A stretch of 64,000 bases of DNA from DAOTXR01 sp034435375. Lineage in GTDB: Bacteria; Chloroflexota; Anaerolineae; Aggregatilineales; UBA3940. The stretch lies in assembly GCA_034435375.1 (NCBI GenBank), contig DAOTXR010000043.1, positions 124,001 to 188,000 on the forward strand, written 5' to 3'. Position 1 is the first letter of the stretch. Each line of letters begins with the position of its first letter. This document shows, piece after piece, positions 42,559 to 51,082 of the stretch. The position numbers and the translations under genes are program-made. The notes beneath the pieces were generated by a model that saw only the letters and a program-made list of their open reading frames with translations, was not told the origin of the DNA and searched no databases.

Positions 42559-42984
42559 TTAGCTATCGGCGGGCATCCGAATCGATAGACGCGCAACAAA
42601 AATATACCATGCTCCCAAGAAAAGCATATAGACGTTGCCCACCCACAGCACAATGCGCCAGCCGGCGCGTAAAGGAACGTCCATAAAGACCAGCACAACG
42701 GTCAGCAGCACAACCGGCGCCTCTGCCATGAGAGCGGCAAAGAGGAGGGCCGCTGGGCTTAACCGTCGACGCAGCTCGATGGCGGTTTGCCAGGCTGCGA
42801 AAGCCAAGAACACCACGCCAACGATACGGTAGATGGCCAGCGGGACGACTCGGGCGTAGGTAATCAGCCGATCAACCGACGCAGGGGAAAAGGCGAGGAC
42901 CGCTCCCAGGCCCCAGTTGAGCAGCATGTCTCCCAGAAGCAGACGCTTGAGCGTGAACTCCCTGGCGGCCTCAACGTCGATCAT
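42559..42984 (-). CDS. Small multi-span membrane protein, function unknown
   Basis: 141 residues with four helices. Not recognised. It is 32 nt upstream of the CheY-like gene on the same strand, so they may form a unit. A TATACT hexamer (43053-43058, minus) with a poor -35 may be its promoter; AAGGA lies 5 nt before the ATG. Confidence 0.7.
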   Translation of the reverse strand: MIDVEAAREFTLKRLLLGDMLLNWGLGAVLAFSPASVDRLITYARVVPLAIYRIVGVVFLAFAAWQTAIELRRRLSPAALLFAALMAEAPVVLLTVVLVFMDVPLRAGWRIVLWVGNVYMLFLGAWYIFVARLSIRMPADS

Positions 42985-43129
42985 GCATTCCTTCCTACAC
43001 CGGTACAGGCCGAAATCCAGCGACGAGAAATAATGGCCAATGATTGAGTCCTAGTATAGCACGGGCTACACGTGATCGTGATTACAAATGTGTGACTGTG
43101 AGGTGATGCAGATTTTTCATTCCACACAT

Positions 43130-43159
43130 TCGACAACAAGCTGCTGCATGTGGTAAAAT
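43130..43159 (+). promoter_or_regulatory. Sigma70-type promoter of rpsT
   Basis: -35 TCGACA (43130-43135), 18-nt spacer, -10 TAAAAT (43154-43159). Start near 43166, leader of about 32 nt. Confidence 0.7.
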
Positions 43160-43197
43160 CCACCACCGCTATACCTAGCAGCCAACGGAGGTGTTGA

Positions 43198-43473
43198 TTG
43201 GCAAACACAAAGTCAGCACAGAAGCAAGCGCGCAGGAATGAAAAGCGCCGCCTGATCAACCGGGTGCACCGAAATCGGGCACGCACTGCCGTCAAGAAAG
43301 CCCGCCTGGCAATGGAAAGCGGCGATGTGACCGCATCGGCTGAAGCCGTGCGCGAAGCCGCCCGCTGGCTGGATCACGCTGCCAGCAAGGGCGTTATCCA
43401 CAAGAACAACGCCTCGCGCCGCAAGGCACGCCTGATGAGACGGCTGGCGCAGATCGAAGCGCAGCAGAAGTAA
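43198..43473 (+). CDS. rpsT: 30S ribosomal protein S20
   Basis: 91 residues. S20 binds 16S rRNA near the 5' domain and helix 44. Typical features: MANTKSAQKQARRNEKRR start and the three-helix pattern. The start is TTG, with GGAGG 6 nt upstream; TTG (or UUG) is a known unusual start for rpsT in several bacteria, including E. coli. Promoter at 43130-43159 and terminator at 43528-43557. Confidence 0.97.
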   Translation: MANTKSAQKQARRNEKRRLINRVHRNRARTAVKKARLAMESGDVTASAEAVREAARWLDHAASKGVIHKNNASRRKARLMRRLAQIEAQQK

Positions 43474-43476
43474 GCA

Positions 43477-43505
43477 GGGCGGACGCTGCAGCCAGCAGTC
43501 CGCCC
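43477..43505 (+). terminator. Hairpin just after rpsT
   Basis: 8-bp stem GGGCGGAC/GTCCGCCC with 13-nt loop, 4 nt after the stop, no T-tract. Probably an mRNA 3' stabiliser; the stronger terminator follows at 43528. Confidence 0.45.
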
Positions 43506-43527
43506 CCTCTCCCCGTAAGCCCACCAT

Positions 43528-43557
43528 ACGCAGGCCATCGGCCCGCGTGTGTTTTTT
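43528..43557 (+). terminator. Rho-independent terminator of rpsT
   Basis: Stem ACGC-A-GGCC (43528-43536) with GGCC-C-GCGT (43540-43548), one mismatch and a 3-nt loop, followed by GTG and six T (43552-43557). Confidence 0.75.
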
Positions 43558-43622
43558 ATGGCGCTCAGAGTTTGGCTGTAGACGGCGCCAGCCTCGCCGC
43601 ATCTCTCGACTGATGTGAGAGC

Positions 43623-44321
43623 CTACCCCTGGCGGCTGCCTTTGCCCTCATCAGAAGGGTCCGGCACAAAGCGATACCCCACGCCGCGCACCGTGAGGAT
43701 GTGGCGCGGCGCAGCTGGTTCAGCCTCGATAGCCTCGCGCACCCAACGTACGTGCACATCCAGCGTGCGTGTATCGCCTACATAGTTTGTATCCCACACC
43801 TGGCGCATGAGGTAGCCCCGGTCAAGCACCTCACCGGGGTGCTGAAGGAAGACCTGAAGCAACACGGCGGTTTTGGGAGTTAGGTGGGTCTCATGCCCGT
43901 TGACTTCCACCACGCGAGCCGAGGGGGCTAGCCGGATCGGGCCTGAAACAATTACGTCCCGGCGGGCGGTGGGCAACAGGCGCTTGATGTGGTTGATCAG
44001 CTTACGGGGAGTGAAGGGTAGGGTCAGGACGATCTCACAGGAGATCTCCTGACTGGGATCGAGGTATGTGCCTTCCGCCAAGATGTGGATAATGGGCGCA
44101 CCAATGGCATCGCGCAACTGGCGGCAGATACGTACACCCGTCGATCCAAGTGAGGCAGCGTTCAGGATGATCAATGCAGGACGGACTAACCGGGCACAGT
44201 CCAGGGCCATGACGCCCGTGGGCGCGACATTCACCCGGTAGCCTTTACGCTGCAGCGCGACGGTAAAGGTTGGAGCTTTGCTGCCCTCTTTCTCGATGAG
44301 CAGAATCGTCTCCTCGTTCAT
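43623..44321 (-). CDS. OmpR/PhoB-type transcription factor with a pseudo-receiver domain
   Basis: 232 residues. The C-terminal winged helix is intact (LTPKTAVLLQVFLQHPGEVLDRGYLMRQVW, then VGDTRTLDVHVRWVREAIE and HILTVRGVGYRFVP). The N-terminal receiver domain lacks the phospho-acceptor: the usual D..LPG position reads LIILNAASLGSTG, with Asn in place of Asp, and the acidic pair is IEKE. It is therefore not a normal phosphorelay partner and likely works by another signal. The start at 44321 has no ribosome-binding site and lies 7 nt after a perfect TATAAT, so the mRNA should be leaderless. Confidence 0.9.
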   Translation of the reverse strand: MNEETILLIEKEGSKAPTFTVALQRKGYRVNVAPTGVMALDCARLVRPALIILNAASLGSTGVRICRQLRDAIGAPIIHILAEGTYLDPSQEISCEIVLTLPFTPRKLINHIKRLLPTARRDVIVSGPIRLAPSARVVEVNGHETHLTPKTAVLLQVFLQHPGEVLDRGYLMRQVWDTNYVGDTRTLDVHVRWVREAIEAEPAAPRHILTVRGVGYRFVPDPSDEGKGSRQG

Positions 44322-44328
44322 GGGGGTG

Positions 44329-44358
44329 ATTATAGTCTTGACAGCCAGCGCCATACAA
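44329..44358 (-). promoter_or_regulatory. Leaderless promoter of the pseudo-receiver regulator
   Basis: -35 TTGTAT (44353-44358), 18-nt spacer, perfect -10 TATAAT (44329-44334). The -10 ends 7 nt before the ATG at 44321, so transcription should begin at or next to the start codon. Confidence 0.75.
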
Positions 44359-44414
44359 GTGTGCGACGGTTAGGATTAGGTGTGAGTAAGCCCTGGCCAT
44401 GTTTTTGCAAACGA

Positions 44415-44444
44415 TTCGGAGATCGAGCCATTTCAGTTTACAAT
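44415..44444 (+). promoter_or_regulatory. Possible promoter of the M20 peptidase gene
   Basis: TTCGGA (44415-44420), 18-nt spacer, TACAAT (44439-44444). It lies inside the longest open frame, which is one reason to place the start codon at 44471 rather than 44399. Confidence 0.5.
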
Positions 44445-44470
44445 CGGAGCATCTGCAGCTCACGCAACGG

Positions 44471-45712
44471 ATGGCCTCCATGAACAGATACGTCGAGCAA
44501 CTGGCAAACCGAGCCGATCTCAAGCCAATCCTGGCCGGCTGGGTGCACCACACCCAGTCGGTGATCGAGGAAGCGCTGCGAATCCAGGCCATCCCATCCC
44601 CCACCTTCGAGGAGTCGGCGCGTGCCGACTATGTCGAGAGGCGGTTCAGGAGCATCGGCCTGGCGGAGGTAAGTCGGGATGACCTGGGGAATGTCTATGG
44701 ACGAACCCCAGGCTACAACCCAGCCCGCCCGGCAGTGCTGATCAGCGCCCATCTCGATACGGTGTTCCCGTCAGGCACCGATCTAACGGTCCGGCGCGAT
44801 CAACAAAGCACACGCATCTATGGCCCGGGATTGGGCGACAACAGCCTGGGGCTGGCAGCGATGATCGCGCTGGCGGAGGCGCTGCGTCCGCCCGCCCTGG
44901 TCCCACCCACTGATCTGTGGTGGGTGGCGACCGTCGGTGAGGAGGGCTTGGGCGACCTGCGGGGAATGCGGCGTGTCTTCACCAACCTGCGTGACCGGGT
45001 CGGGGTAGCGCTGGTGCTCGAAGGCATTGGATTGGGACGGGTGTACCATGCCGGGCTGGGTGTGCGGCGTGTGCGAGTGACAGTGCAGGGGCCAGGCGGG
45101 CATAGCTGGCTGCACGCCGAACGCCCCAGCGCCATTCACCACCTGGTGCGGATCGGTGCCGCATTGCTGGACAGGATCGAACCGTCTGGCGAGACGCGCA
45201 CATCGTTCAATATTGGCCTGATCGAGGGCGGCACCTCGATCAACACCCGTGCGCCGCAGGCCAGCATGGCCATTGACCTGCGGTCGGTAGACGCCAATGC
45301 ATTGGCCGCGCTAGAGTCACGTGTGCGCGAGATCGTCGTGCAGCACGCCGACACACCGGACCTGACCACCACAGTCGAGGTGATCGGCGACCGGCCCAGC
45401 GCCGCTCTGCCAATCGAGCACAGCTTGGTGCAAGCCGTCCAGGCCGTGCTGGACTACCTCGGCCATTGCCCGTGTACACCAGAGATCGGTTCGACCGACG
45501 CCAACATTCCACTGGCAGGCCGGATGCCTGCCGTATGCGTGGGCATCACCACCGGCGGTGACGCGCACACCGCTGGGGAGTACATCGACACCGAGCCGGT
45601 CAGTGTGGGGATGCAACAGGTGACGTTGTTAGCGCTGATGGCTTCTGAGCAGGCTGAGACATGGGCACAGTGGGATAAGCACCTGGCCAAAAGCACTTCC
45701 GACTCAACCTGA
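44471..45712 (+). CDS. M20-family metallopeptidase (dipeptidase/deacylase type)
   Basis: 413 residues. Zinc-site motifs of the M20 family: AHLDT, GLGDNS, catalytic GEEG, and the late His in GGDAHTAGEY. The dimerisation/lid domain starts at about GVRRVRVTVQGPGGHSWLHAERPSA. The closest well-known types are PepT-like and deacylase peptidases; the substrate is unknown. The start codon is uncertain: ATGs at 44399, 44471 and 44480, none with a good ribosome-binding site; the promoter at 44439-44444 excludes the first. It is followed by an aspartoacylase-like gene, another zinc amidohydrolase. Confidence 0.87.
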   Translation: MASMNRYVEQLANRADLKPILAGWVHHTQSVIEEALRIQAIPSPTFEESARADYVERRFRSIGLAEVSRDDLGNVYGRTPGYNPARPAVLISAHLDTVFPSGTDLTVRRDQQSTRIYGPGLGDNSLGLAAMIALAEALRPPALVPPTDLWWVATVGEEGLGDLRGMRRVFTNLRDRVGVALVLEGIGLGRVYHAGLGVRRVRVTVQGPGGHSWLHAERPSAIHHLVRIGAALLDRIEPSGETRTSFNIGLIEGGTSINTRAPQASMAIDLRSVDANALAALESRVREIVVQHADTPDLTTTVEVIGDRPSAALPIEHSLVQAVQAVLDYLGHCPCTPEIGSTDANIPLAGRMPAVCVGITTGGDAHTAGEYIDTEPVSVGMQQVTLLALMASEQAETWAQWDKHLAKSTSDST

Positions 45713-45811
45713 GGTCACGGTCAGGTGCTTCTCGCGTCTTGGGGTAGCAAAGATGCCACGAGATGGCCGACCGGGGCTTCCCATACCCCACAGTTGCAAT
45801 AGGGAGGAGAC

Positions 45812-46927
45812 TTGGCGCCACTAACCCTGGGCACAGCGACAGCCAGAGCAGGACACATCGTCACAGGATGGTTCGAAGGCATGGACCTGCCTACCGGTGG
45901 CCAAGACCGCCTTCCGGTGATCGTGGCGCAGGGTAAAACGGATGGACCGGTGATGTGGGTGACGGCAGGTATCCACGGCAGCGAACATGCCGGCGTGATT
46001 GTCGCTCAACGCCTCGCCTCGCATCAACTGATCAGAACGCTGCGCGGCACGCTGGTCGTGATCCCGGCCCTGAACCCCGCCGGGCTTCGGATCAAGGAAC
46101 GTAACCCCTACTATTTCAACGGCGATCCCAACCGACTGTTCCCAGAACCCCGGCGCAGGGATGTCCGTGAGCACGGCGACGAGGAAACCACTCCCTCCGG
46201 GCTAGAGGTCGCCTATCAACGGCTGTACGACGCCATCGCTGAGAGCAAGGCGTGTTGCTTGCTCGACCTGCACACCGCACAGATTGGCTCGCTGCCGATG
46301 GTGTTCCGCGATCCCGTGTTCTATCACCGCAATCGGGCCAAAGGGCGGTCCCGTTCAGAGGCGCACGCGCTCCAGAAGCGCGTTGGGCAGATGTTAGATG
46401 CCTTCGGATTCACGGTGATCAACGAGTTTGTGGCCGATTCATACGTCAGCAAGGACTTGCACCGCTCGGTGAGCGGCTCAGTGCTGAATGGGATAGGTAT
46501 CCCAGCAGCTACAGTTGAGTTGGGATCGTGGATGTACGTCGATCCAGGGGTGGTCAAGGCATGCCTGGCCGGCCTGCGCAACGTGATGCGCTGGGCAGGG
46601 ATGCTCGATGGTGAAGTTGAACCCATTGAGGACATCCCCGTGATCAGGCCAAGTTATCCTGTGCGCCGCCACCAACACCCTTACGCTCCGTGGGCGGGCA
46701 TTGTTCACCACCTGGCACAGCCCGGCGAACCCGTTGAGAAAGGGCAACCCCTGGTACGCATGACGGACATCTTCGGTAGGCCGCTCGGCAAGGAAGATGG
46801 TCTGCTACGCAGCGGCCACGATGGCTATGTGATCGCTTGGCAGCACGGCGTCGTGCGCTATCCAGGCGAGGCAATCATGGTGTTGGCGATCCGCGATGAG
46901 AGCAACCTGGTAGTCCCATACCCCTAG
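45812..46927 (+). CDS. Succinylglutamate desuccinylase/aspartoacylase family zinc hydrolase
   Basis: 371 residues, M14-like fold. Zinc ligands in AGIHGSEHAG (His and Glu) and LLDLHTAQIGS (His); the NPAG motif (IPALNPAGLRI) is also conserved. These enzymes remove acyl or amide groups from small molecules. The C-terminal domain (about 290-365) is a barrel-like domain typical of the family. The TTG start has GGAGGAG 3-5 nt upstream. It is the second zinc hydrolase of this plus-strand block. Confidence 0.87.
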   Translation: MAPLTLGTATARAGHIVTGWFEGMDLPTGGQDRLPVIVAQGKTDGPVMWVTAGIHGSEHAGVIVAQRLASHQLIRTLRGTLVVIPALNPAGLRIKERNPYYFNGDPNRLFPEPRRRDVREHGDEETTPSGLEVAYQRLYDAIAESKACCLLDLHTAQIGSLPMVFRDPVFYHRNRAKGRSRSEAHALQKRVGQMLDAFGFTVINEFVADSYVSKDLHRSVSGSVLNGIGIPAATVELGSWMYVDPGVVKACLAGLRNVMRWAGMLDGEVEPIEDIPVIRPSYPVRRHQHPYAPWAGIVHHLAQPGEPVEKGQPLVRMTDIFGRPLGKEDGLLRSGHDGYVIAWQHGVVRYPGEAIMVLAIRDESNLVVPYP

Positions 46928-46981
46928 AGGCCCTGGCAGGATGACACCCGCCGGCAGCCTCCACACATCCAGGGTGGCAAT

Positions 46982-47503
46982 TTGGCGATCCGCGTCTTCA
47001 TCACACTTGGTTCCAACCTGGAACCGGAACAAAATCTGCGCCAGGCCGTCAGGTTGATCGATGGTCAGATCGGCGTGTTGCGGGTGTCGCATGTGTACCG
47101 TTCGGCAGCACTCGGCCCAAACGGCCTGCCGCTCGATCAGGAAGCCTACCTTAACGCCGCCGTGCTGGTTGAGATGGGGTCAGCGGCGGCTCCCGATCAG
47201 CTCAAGTTCCGCGTGTTGCGACCTATTGAGACCAGCCTGGGCCGCGTGCGCAGCGCCGACAAGTATGCGCCGCGCCCGATTGACCTGGACATTGCGTTGT
47301 TCGGTGACCTGATGATCGACGATCCAGAGCAGGGCATTCGGCTGCCCGATCCGGAGATTTTGACGCGGGCACACGTTGCGCTGCCGCTGGCCGACCTGGC
47401 TCCGGAGCATGTGCACCCGATCACTGGGCAGACCCTGGCCGAGATAGCGGCGCGATGGGCAGGCACGACGGGCATCGTACAGACCACGCTCAGGCTGCGC
47501 TGA
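46982..47503 (+). CDS. folK: 2-amino-4-hydroxy-6-hydroxymethyldihydropteridine pyrophosphokinase (HPPK)
   Basis: 173 residues. Transfers pyrophosphate from ATP to the pterin in folate synthesis. Signature YAPRPIDLDIALFGD and the N-terminal ITLGSNLEPEQNLRQAV are present, with the conserved catalytic loop. The TTG start follows AGGGTGG. It stands apart from other folate genes. Confidence 0.95.
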   Translation: MAIRVFITLGSNLEPEQNLRQAVRLIDGQIGVLRVSHVYRSAALGPNGLPLDQEAYLNAAVLVEMGSAAAPDQLKFRVLRPIETSLGRVRSADKYAPRPIDLDIALFGDLMIDDPEQGIRLPDPEILTRAHVALPLADLAPEHVHPITGQTLAEIAARWAGTTGIVQTTLRLR

Positions 47504-47554
47504 GCGCAGAGAAGGCCAGATTGCGCCCTCAGCTTTCTGGAAAAGAGATTCCCC

Positions 47555-47583
47555 TTCACGTGTTAGGACATGTGTGCTATGCT
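47555..47583 (+). promoter_or_regulatory. Sigma70-type promoter of the GNAT genes
   Basis: -35 TTCACG (47555-47560), 17-nt spacer, -10 TATGCT (47578-47583). Start near 47590, leader of about 35 nt. Confidence 0.6.
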
Positions 47584-47624
47584 TAGGCGTAGCTTATCCT
47601 GATCGCCGGGCAAGGAGAGAGGCA

Positions 47625-48212
47625 ATGGCCGATTTTCTTCCGTTCCACGGTGAAGCGGTGGCGCTGCGGGCGTTTGAGCCGGACGATATTCCGGCGTTGA
47701 GCGCCTATCTGAACCACCCTGAGATGATGGGCTGCCGCTACCTCCCGTGGGGACTCCCCGACGATGCGCCGCTCTCGCGCAGACAGGTGGAAAGCATCTA
47801 CGAACAGTGGGTCGGACGCGAGCACGGGCTTGCCCTGGCCGTAGTGCGTAAGGACTCCGGTGTGCTGGTCGGGCACGCCAGCGCCGAGTGGGATTGGGAC
47901 GTGCACTGTCCATTTGTTGCCGTGGCGATTGCGCCCGATCATCAACGCCACGGCTACGGCGCAGACACAGCGCGGCTGCTGGTGCACTATGTATTTGACT
48001 GCACCCCCGCCCATGTCGTCCAGACTGGTTTCGCCAGTTGGAACGACGCCGCGCGTGCCCTGTGCCGCCATATTGGACTCACGGAGACAGGGGCAATGCG
48101 ACGGGTGGAGATCCGCCAGGGGCGCTACTTCGACTGGATCACAGCAGACCTGCTGCGTCGGGAATGGCAGGCAACACGCAAGCGAGGAGGCAGCCATGCC
48201 GTTGGAAGGTAA
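47625..48212 (+). CDS. GNAT-family N-acetyltransferase
   Basis: 195 residues. Acetyl-CoA-binding motif A: VAIAPDHQRHGYGADTARLLVHYVF. The N-terminal half follows the RimJ/RimL-like pattern (VALRAFEPDDIPALSAYLNHPEM). Substrate unknown. The ATG at 47625 has AAGGAG upstream. The 3' end overlaps the next gene by 17 nt, so the two are translationally coupled. Confidence 0.9.
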   Translation: MADFLPFHGEAVALRAFEPDDIPALSAYLNHPEMMGCRYLPWGLPDDAPLSRRQVESIYEQWVGREHGLALAVVRKDSGVLVGHASAEWDWDVHCPFVAVAIAPDHQRHGYGADTARLLVHYVFDCTPAHVVQTGFASWNDAARALCRHIGLTETGAMRRVEIRQGRYFDWITADLLRREWQATRKRGGSHAVGR

Positions 48213-48768
48213 ACTTGTCCGGCTGCGCGAGGAACGCGCCGCCGATGTCCCCTTCTTTGCCAGCCTGCGCAACGACCTGGAAACCCAGGCGTGGACCAAG
48301 ACGCTCCCTCCCGACTACACCCATGAGATGTACATGCAGCGGCATACCTCGCGGGAGTTCTCGTTTGACCGCAGCGATGGACGCTTTGCCATTGAGTGGA
48401 AGGCAACAGAGGCTTGCATCGGGACGATCAGCTACACAGGGCTGCAACCCCGCTTCTCAGCGACCATTGGCATGATGTTGTCTAAGGAGTTCTGGGGAAC
48501 CGGCGCAGCCCTGGACGCGCAAGAGGTATTGCTCCACTTTCTGTTTGAGGAGCTGGGCCTGCGAGTTGTCCGGTTGTGGACCAACAGCGGCAACCCCCGC
48601 GCTGTCAGGTTGGCCGAGAAATCGGGCTTCAGGATCGGCGCACGCGTGCGCGAGGCAGTCTTCAGGCAGGGTCAGCTCTACGACAACCTGGAGATGGACC
48701 TGCTGCGCGAGGAATACTACGCCTTGCACCCGGAACTGACCGATGGGTTGCCATCTGTCGAGCGGTGA
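48196..48768 (+). CDS. GNAT-family N-acetyltransferase, second copy
   Basis: 190 residues. RimJ/RimL-like: VRLREERAADVPFF start, IGMMLSKEFWGTGAALDAQEVLLHFLFEELGLRVVRLWTNSGNPRAVRLAEKSGF in the catalytic half. It starts inside the end of the preceding gene with GAGGAGG upstream, and is likely a tandem duplicate with changed specificity. Confidence 0.9.
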   Translation: MPLEGKLVRLREERAADVPFFASLRNDLETQAWTKTLPPDYTHEMYMQRHTSREFSFDRSDGRFAIEWKATEACIGTISYTGLQPRFSATIGMMLSKEFWGTGAALDAQEVLLHFLFEELGLRVVRLWTNSGNPRAVRLAEKSGFRIGARVREAVFRQGQLYDNLEMDLLREEYYALHPELTDGLPSVER

Positions 48769-48797
48769 GGAGGAGGGCGGCTTGGCAGACCGCCCTA

Positions 48798-50969
48798 TCA
48801 GGAGACAGGTTCTAGGCGAACACGGACATCGACGGCAAACGCGCCTTCGCCCTCCCCCATCACAATCAGCGGATTAATCTCGATTTCGGCCACCTCCGGG
48901 TTGTCGATGGCGATCTGAGCCAACCGCAGAACTACGTCGATCACGGCCTCTCGATCGGCAGGGGCCGAGCCTCGGAAACCGGCCAGCAGCCGCCCGGCGC
49001 GTGTCCGGTCGATCATCTCGCCAACCTGTTGGCGGGTCAGCGGAGCCAACTCAAAGGTCACGTCGGCCATCAGTTCGACCTGCGTGCCGCCCGTCCCGAC
49101 CATCACCAGCGGCCCAAACTGGAGATCGCGCACCACGCCGACAATCACCTCGGCTTGGCCGCGCACCATGTGTTGCACGTAAACACCCTCGACTGTACAC
49201 CGCTCAGGCAGATGCGGCTTCACCTTTGTCATGGTGTGTTCGAAAGCGGCTTGTAAGGCGGGGGGATCGGTGATGCCGAGCACGACGCCTCCCACATCGG
49301 ACTTGTGGGCTAGGCAATCAGCCGCCAGCTTGAGCGCCACTGGATAGCCCACCGACTCGGCTAGTGCGAGCGCCTGATCGATGCTGGGGGCCAGACCACT
49401 GCGCGGCGCGGCAATGTTGTAGGCAGCTAGCAAGCCTTCAACATGGGCAGACGACAACCAACCGGCCTGGTCGGGAGCCATCGTCTGCTTGTCAATTCGC
49501 ATCTGTCGTACTTCCAAGCCGGCAGCGATCACAGCGCGGGCAGTGCCGCTGTCGCAATTCTCACACGCCACAGGCTGAGAAGGCTCGTCGACCACATCGA
49601 GCCACCGACGGCGCTGCCACATGGCTGAGAGGGTGCTGCCCAGCCGCTCCGGGAAGGCAAAGTTGGGGATGCGCCGTCGGTGAAGCACTTGAGTGGCCTC
49701 GCTGGTGGAAGCTAGACCCATAATGGCCGCCAGAACTGGCTTGCGTCGCCCCAGCGGGCTGTTCCCCACCTCGCCAACGACCTCGGCCAAGCTGACCGGC
49801 GCAAACCAGTCCTGCGGGGCAGTAATCACGATTACTGCGTCAACAGTCTCGTCGGCGAGCAAGGCATCCAGACATAGCGCGTACATGGCTGGGCCGGACC
49901 CGGCCAGCACATCAACAGGGTTCTCGACGCTGGCGGCAGGTGGCAGCCGCTCGCGGAGAAAGGTTTTGGTGTGGGGTGCCAGGGGAGCCAGCCGCATCCC
50001 AGCGGCCTCAAGTGCATCCACGGCCATGATGCCAGGCCCGCCTGCATTGGTCAGAACACCCACGCGGTTGCCTTTAGGAAGCGGTTGCCAGGCTAAGGCC
50101 CGCGCCCAGTCGAGCATCTCTTCGAGTGAGCGCGCCCGCAGAATGCCCGCCCGCCGGAAGGCTGCGTCGTAGGCCGACTCGGAACCAGCCAACGCGCCGG
50201 TGTGGCTGGCGACGGCTTTGGCTCCGCTCTGACCCCGGCCTACTTTGAGGGCAACCACCGGCATGTCGCGGGCCACGCGCGAAGCTACCTCCAGAAAGGC
50301 GCGGCCATCAGACACGCCCTCGACATAGGCGGTGACGACCCTGGTATAGCTGTCATCAGCAATTGCCTCCAGCAGCTCAGCGTCGGTAGTTACAGCCTGG
50401 TTGCCCAGGCTGACGATCCGGCTGAAACCGACGCCCGAACCACGCGCCCAGTCAATGACAGCGGCAGCGATCGCGCCAGACTGCGACAACAACGCGATCT
50501 CGCCCTGGCGCGGCATACCGGTTACGAAAGTTGTGTTCAGGGGTGTGTGGGTGTCAATCGTGCCAATGCAGTTCGGGCCGAGCAGAGCCATGTCATACTG
50601 CCGAGCGATCTCCTTGACACGCCCTTCACGGACCTGACCCTCCGGCCCGACCTCGCGGAAGCCACCGCTGACGACGATCACACCCTTCACGCCACGCCGG
50701 CCACAGGCTTCCAGCTCGGCCTCGACGATGCCCGCTGGGACAGCGATCACGGCCAGGTCGACTGGATCGGGCGCCTCAGCAATGCTGGGATAAGCCTTCA
50801 ACCCCATGATCTCGTCGGCATTGGGGTTGATAGGGTAAATCGGCCCATCAAAGTGGTGCTCGATCAGGTTGCGCACCACGCCATATCCCAGTTTGACGGG
50901 ATCGCGTGAGGCCCCAATGACTGCCACTCCTTTGGGCCTAAAGAACACCGCAACATCTGAAGTAGCCAT
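48798..50969 (-). CDS. ADP-forming acetyl-CoA synthetase / NDP-forming acyl-CoA synthetase, fused alpha-beta
   Basis: 723 residues. Makes acetate (or another acid) plus ATP from acyl-CoA, ADP and phosphate, or the reverse. CoA-binding domain (about 1-140), succinyl-CoA-ligase-like domain (150-290) with catalytic His256 in SHTGALAGS, and a C-terminal ATP-grasp domain (about 490-715). Alpha and beta parts are fused, as in the bacterial form. GAGGGG lies upstream of the ATG. Stands alone on the minus strand; the physiological acid is unknown. Confidence 0.92.
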   Translation of the reverse strand: MATSDVAVFFRPKGVAVIGASRDPVKLGYGVVRNLIEHHFDGPIYPINPNADEIMGLKAYPSIAEAPDPVDLAVIAVPAGIVEAELEACGRRGVKGVIVVSGGFREVGPEGQVREGRVKEIARQYDMALLGPNCIGTIDTHTPLNTTFVTGMPRQGEIALLSQSGAIAAAVIDWARGSGVGFSRIVSLGNQAVTTDAELLEAIADDSYTRVVTAYVEGVSDGRAFLEVASRVARDMPVVALKVGRGQSGAKAVASHTGALAGSESAYDAAFRRAGILRARSLEEMLDWARALAWQPLPKGNRVGVLTNAGGPGIMAVDALEAAGMRLAPLAPHTKTFLRERLPPAASVENPVDVLAGSGPAMYALCLDALLADETVDAVIVITAPQDWFAPVSLAEVVGEVGNSPLGRRKPVLAAIMGLASTSEATQVLHRRRIPNFAFPERLGSTLSAMWQRRRWLDVVDEPSQPVACENCDSGTARAVIAAGLEVRQMRIDKQTMAPDQAGWLSSAHVEGLLAAYNIAAPRSGLAPSIDQALALAESVGYPVALKLAADCLAHKSDVGGVVLGITDPPALQAAFEHTMTKVKPHLPERCTVEGVYVQHMVRGQAEVIVGVVRDLQFGPLVMVGTGGTQVELMADVTFELAPLTRQQVGEMIDRTRAGRLLAGFRGSAPADREAVIDVVLRLAQIAIDNPEVAEIEINPLIVMGEGEGAFAVDVRVRLEPVS

Positions 50970-51082
50970 GGGTTCCCCTCACTCTTTACGTCGATTGAAA
51001 ACGGCTACATCTGCGAAACCCTATCCCCAAATCGACAGGCAAACAGCCCCTGCCCACCCGCTTGGGACCTGCTTTGAGCTGG

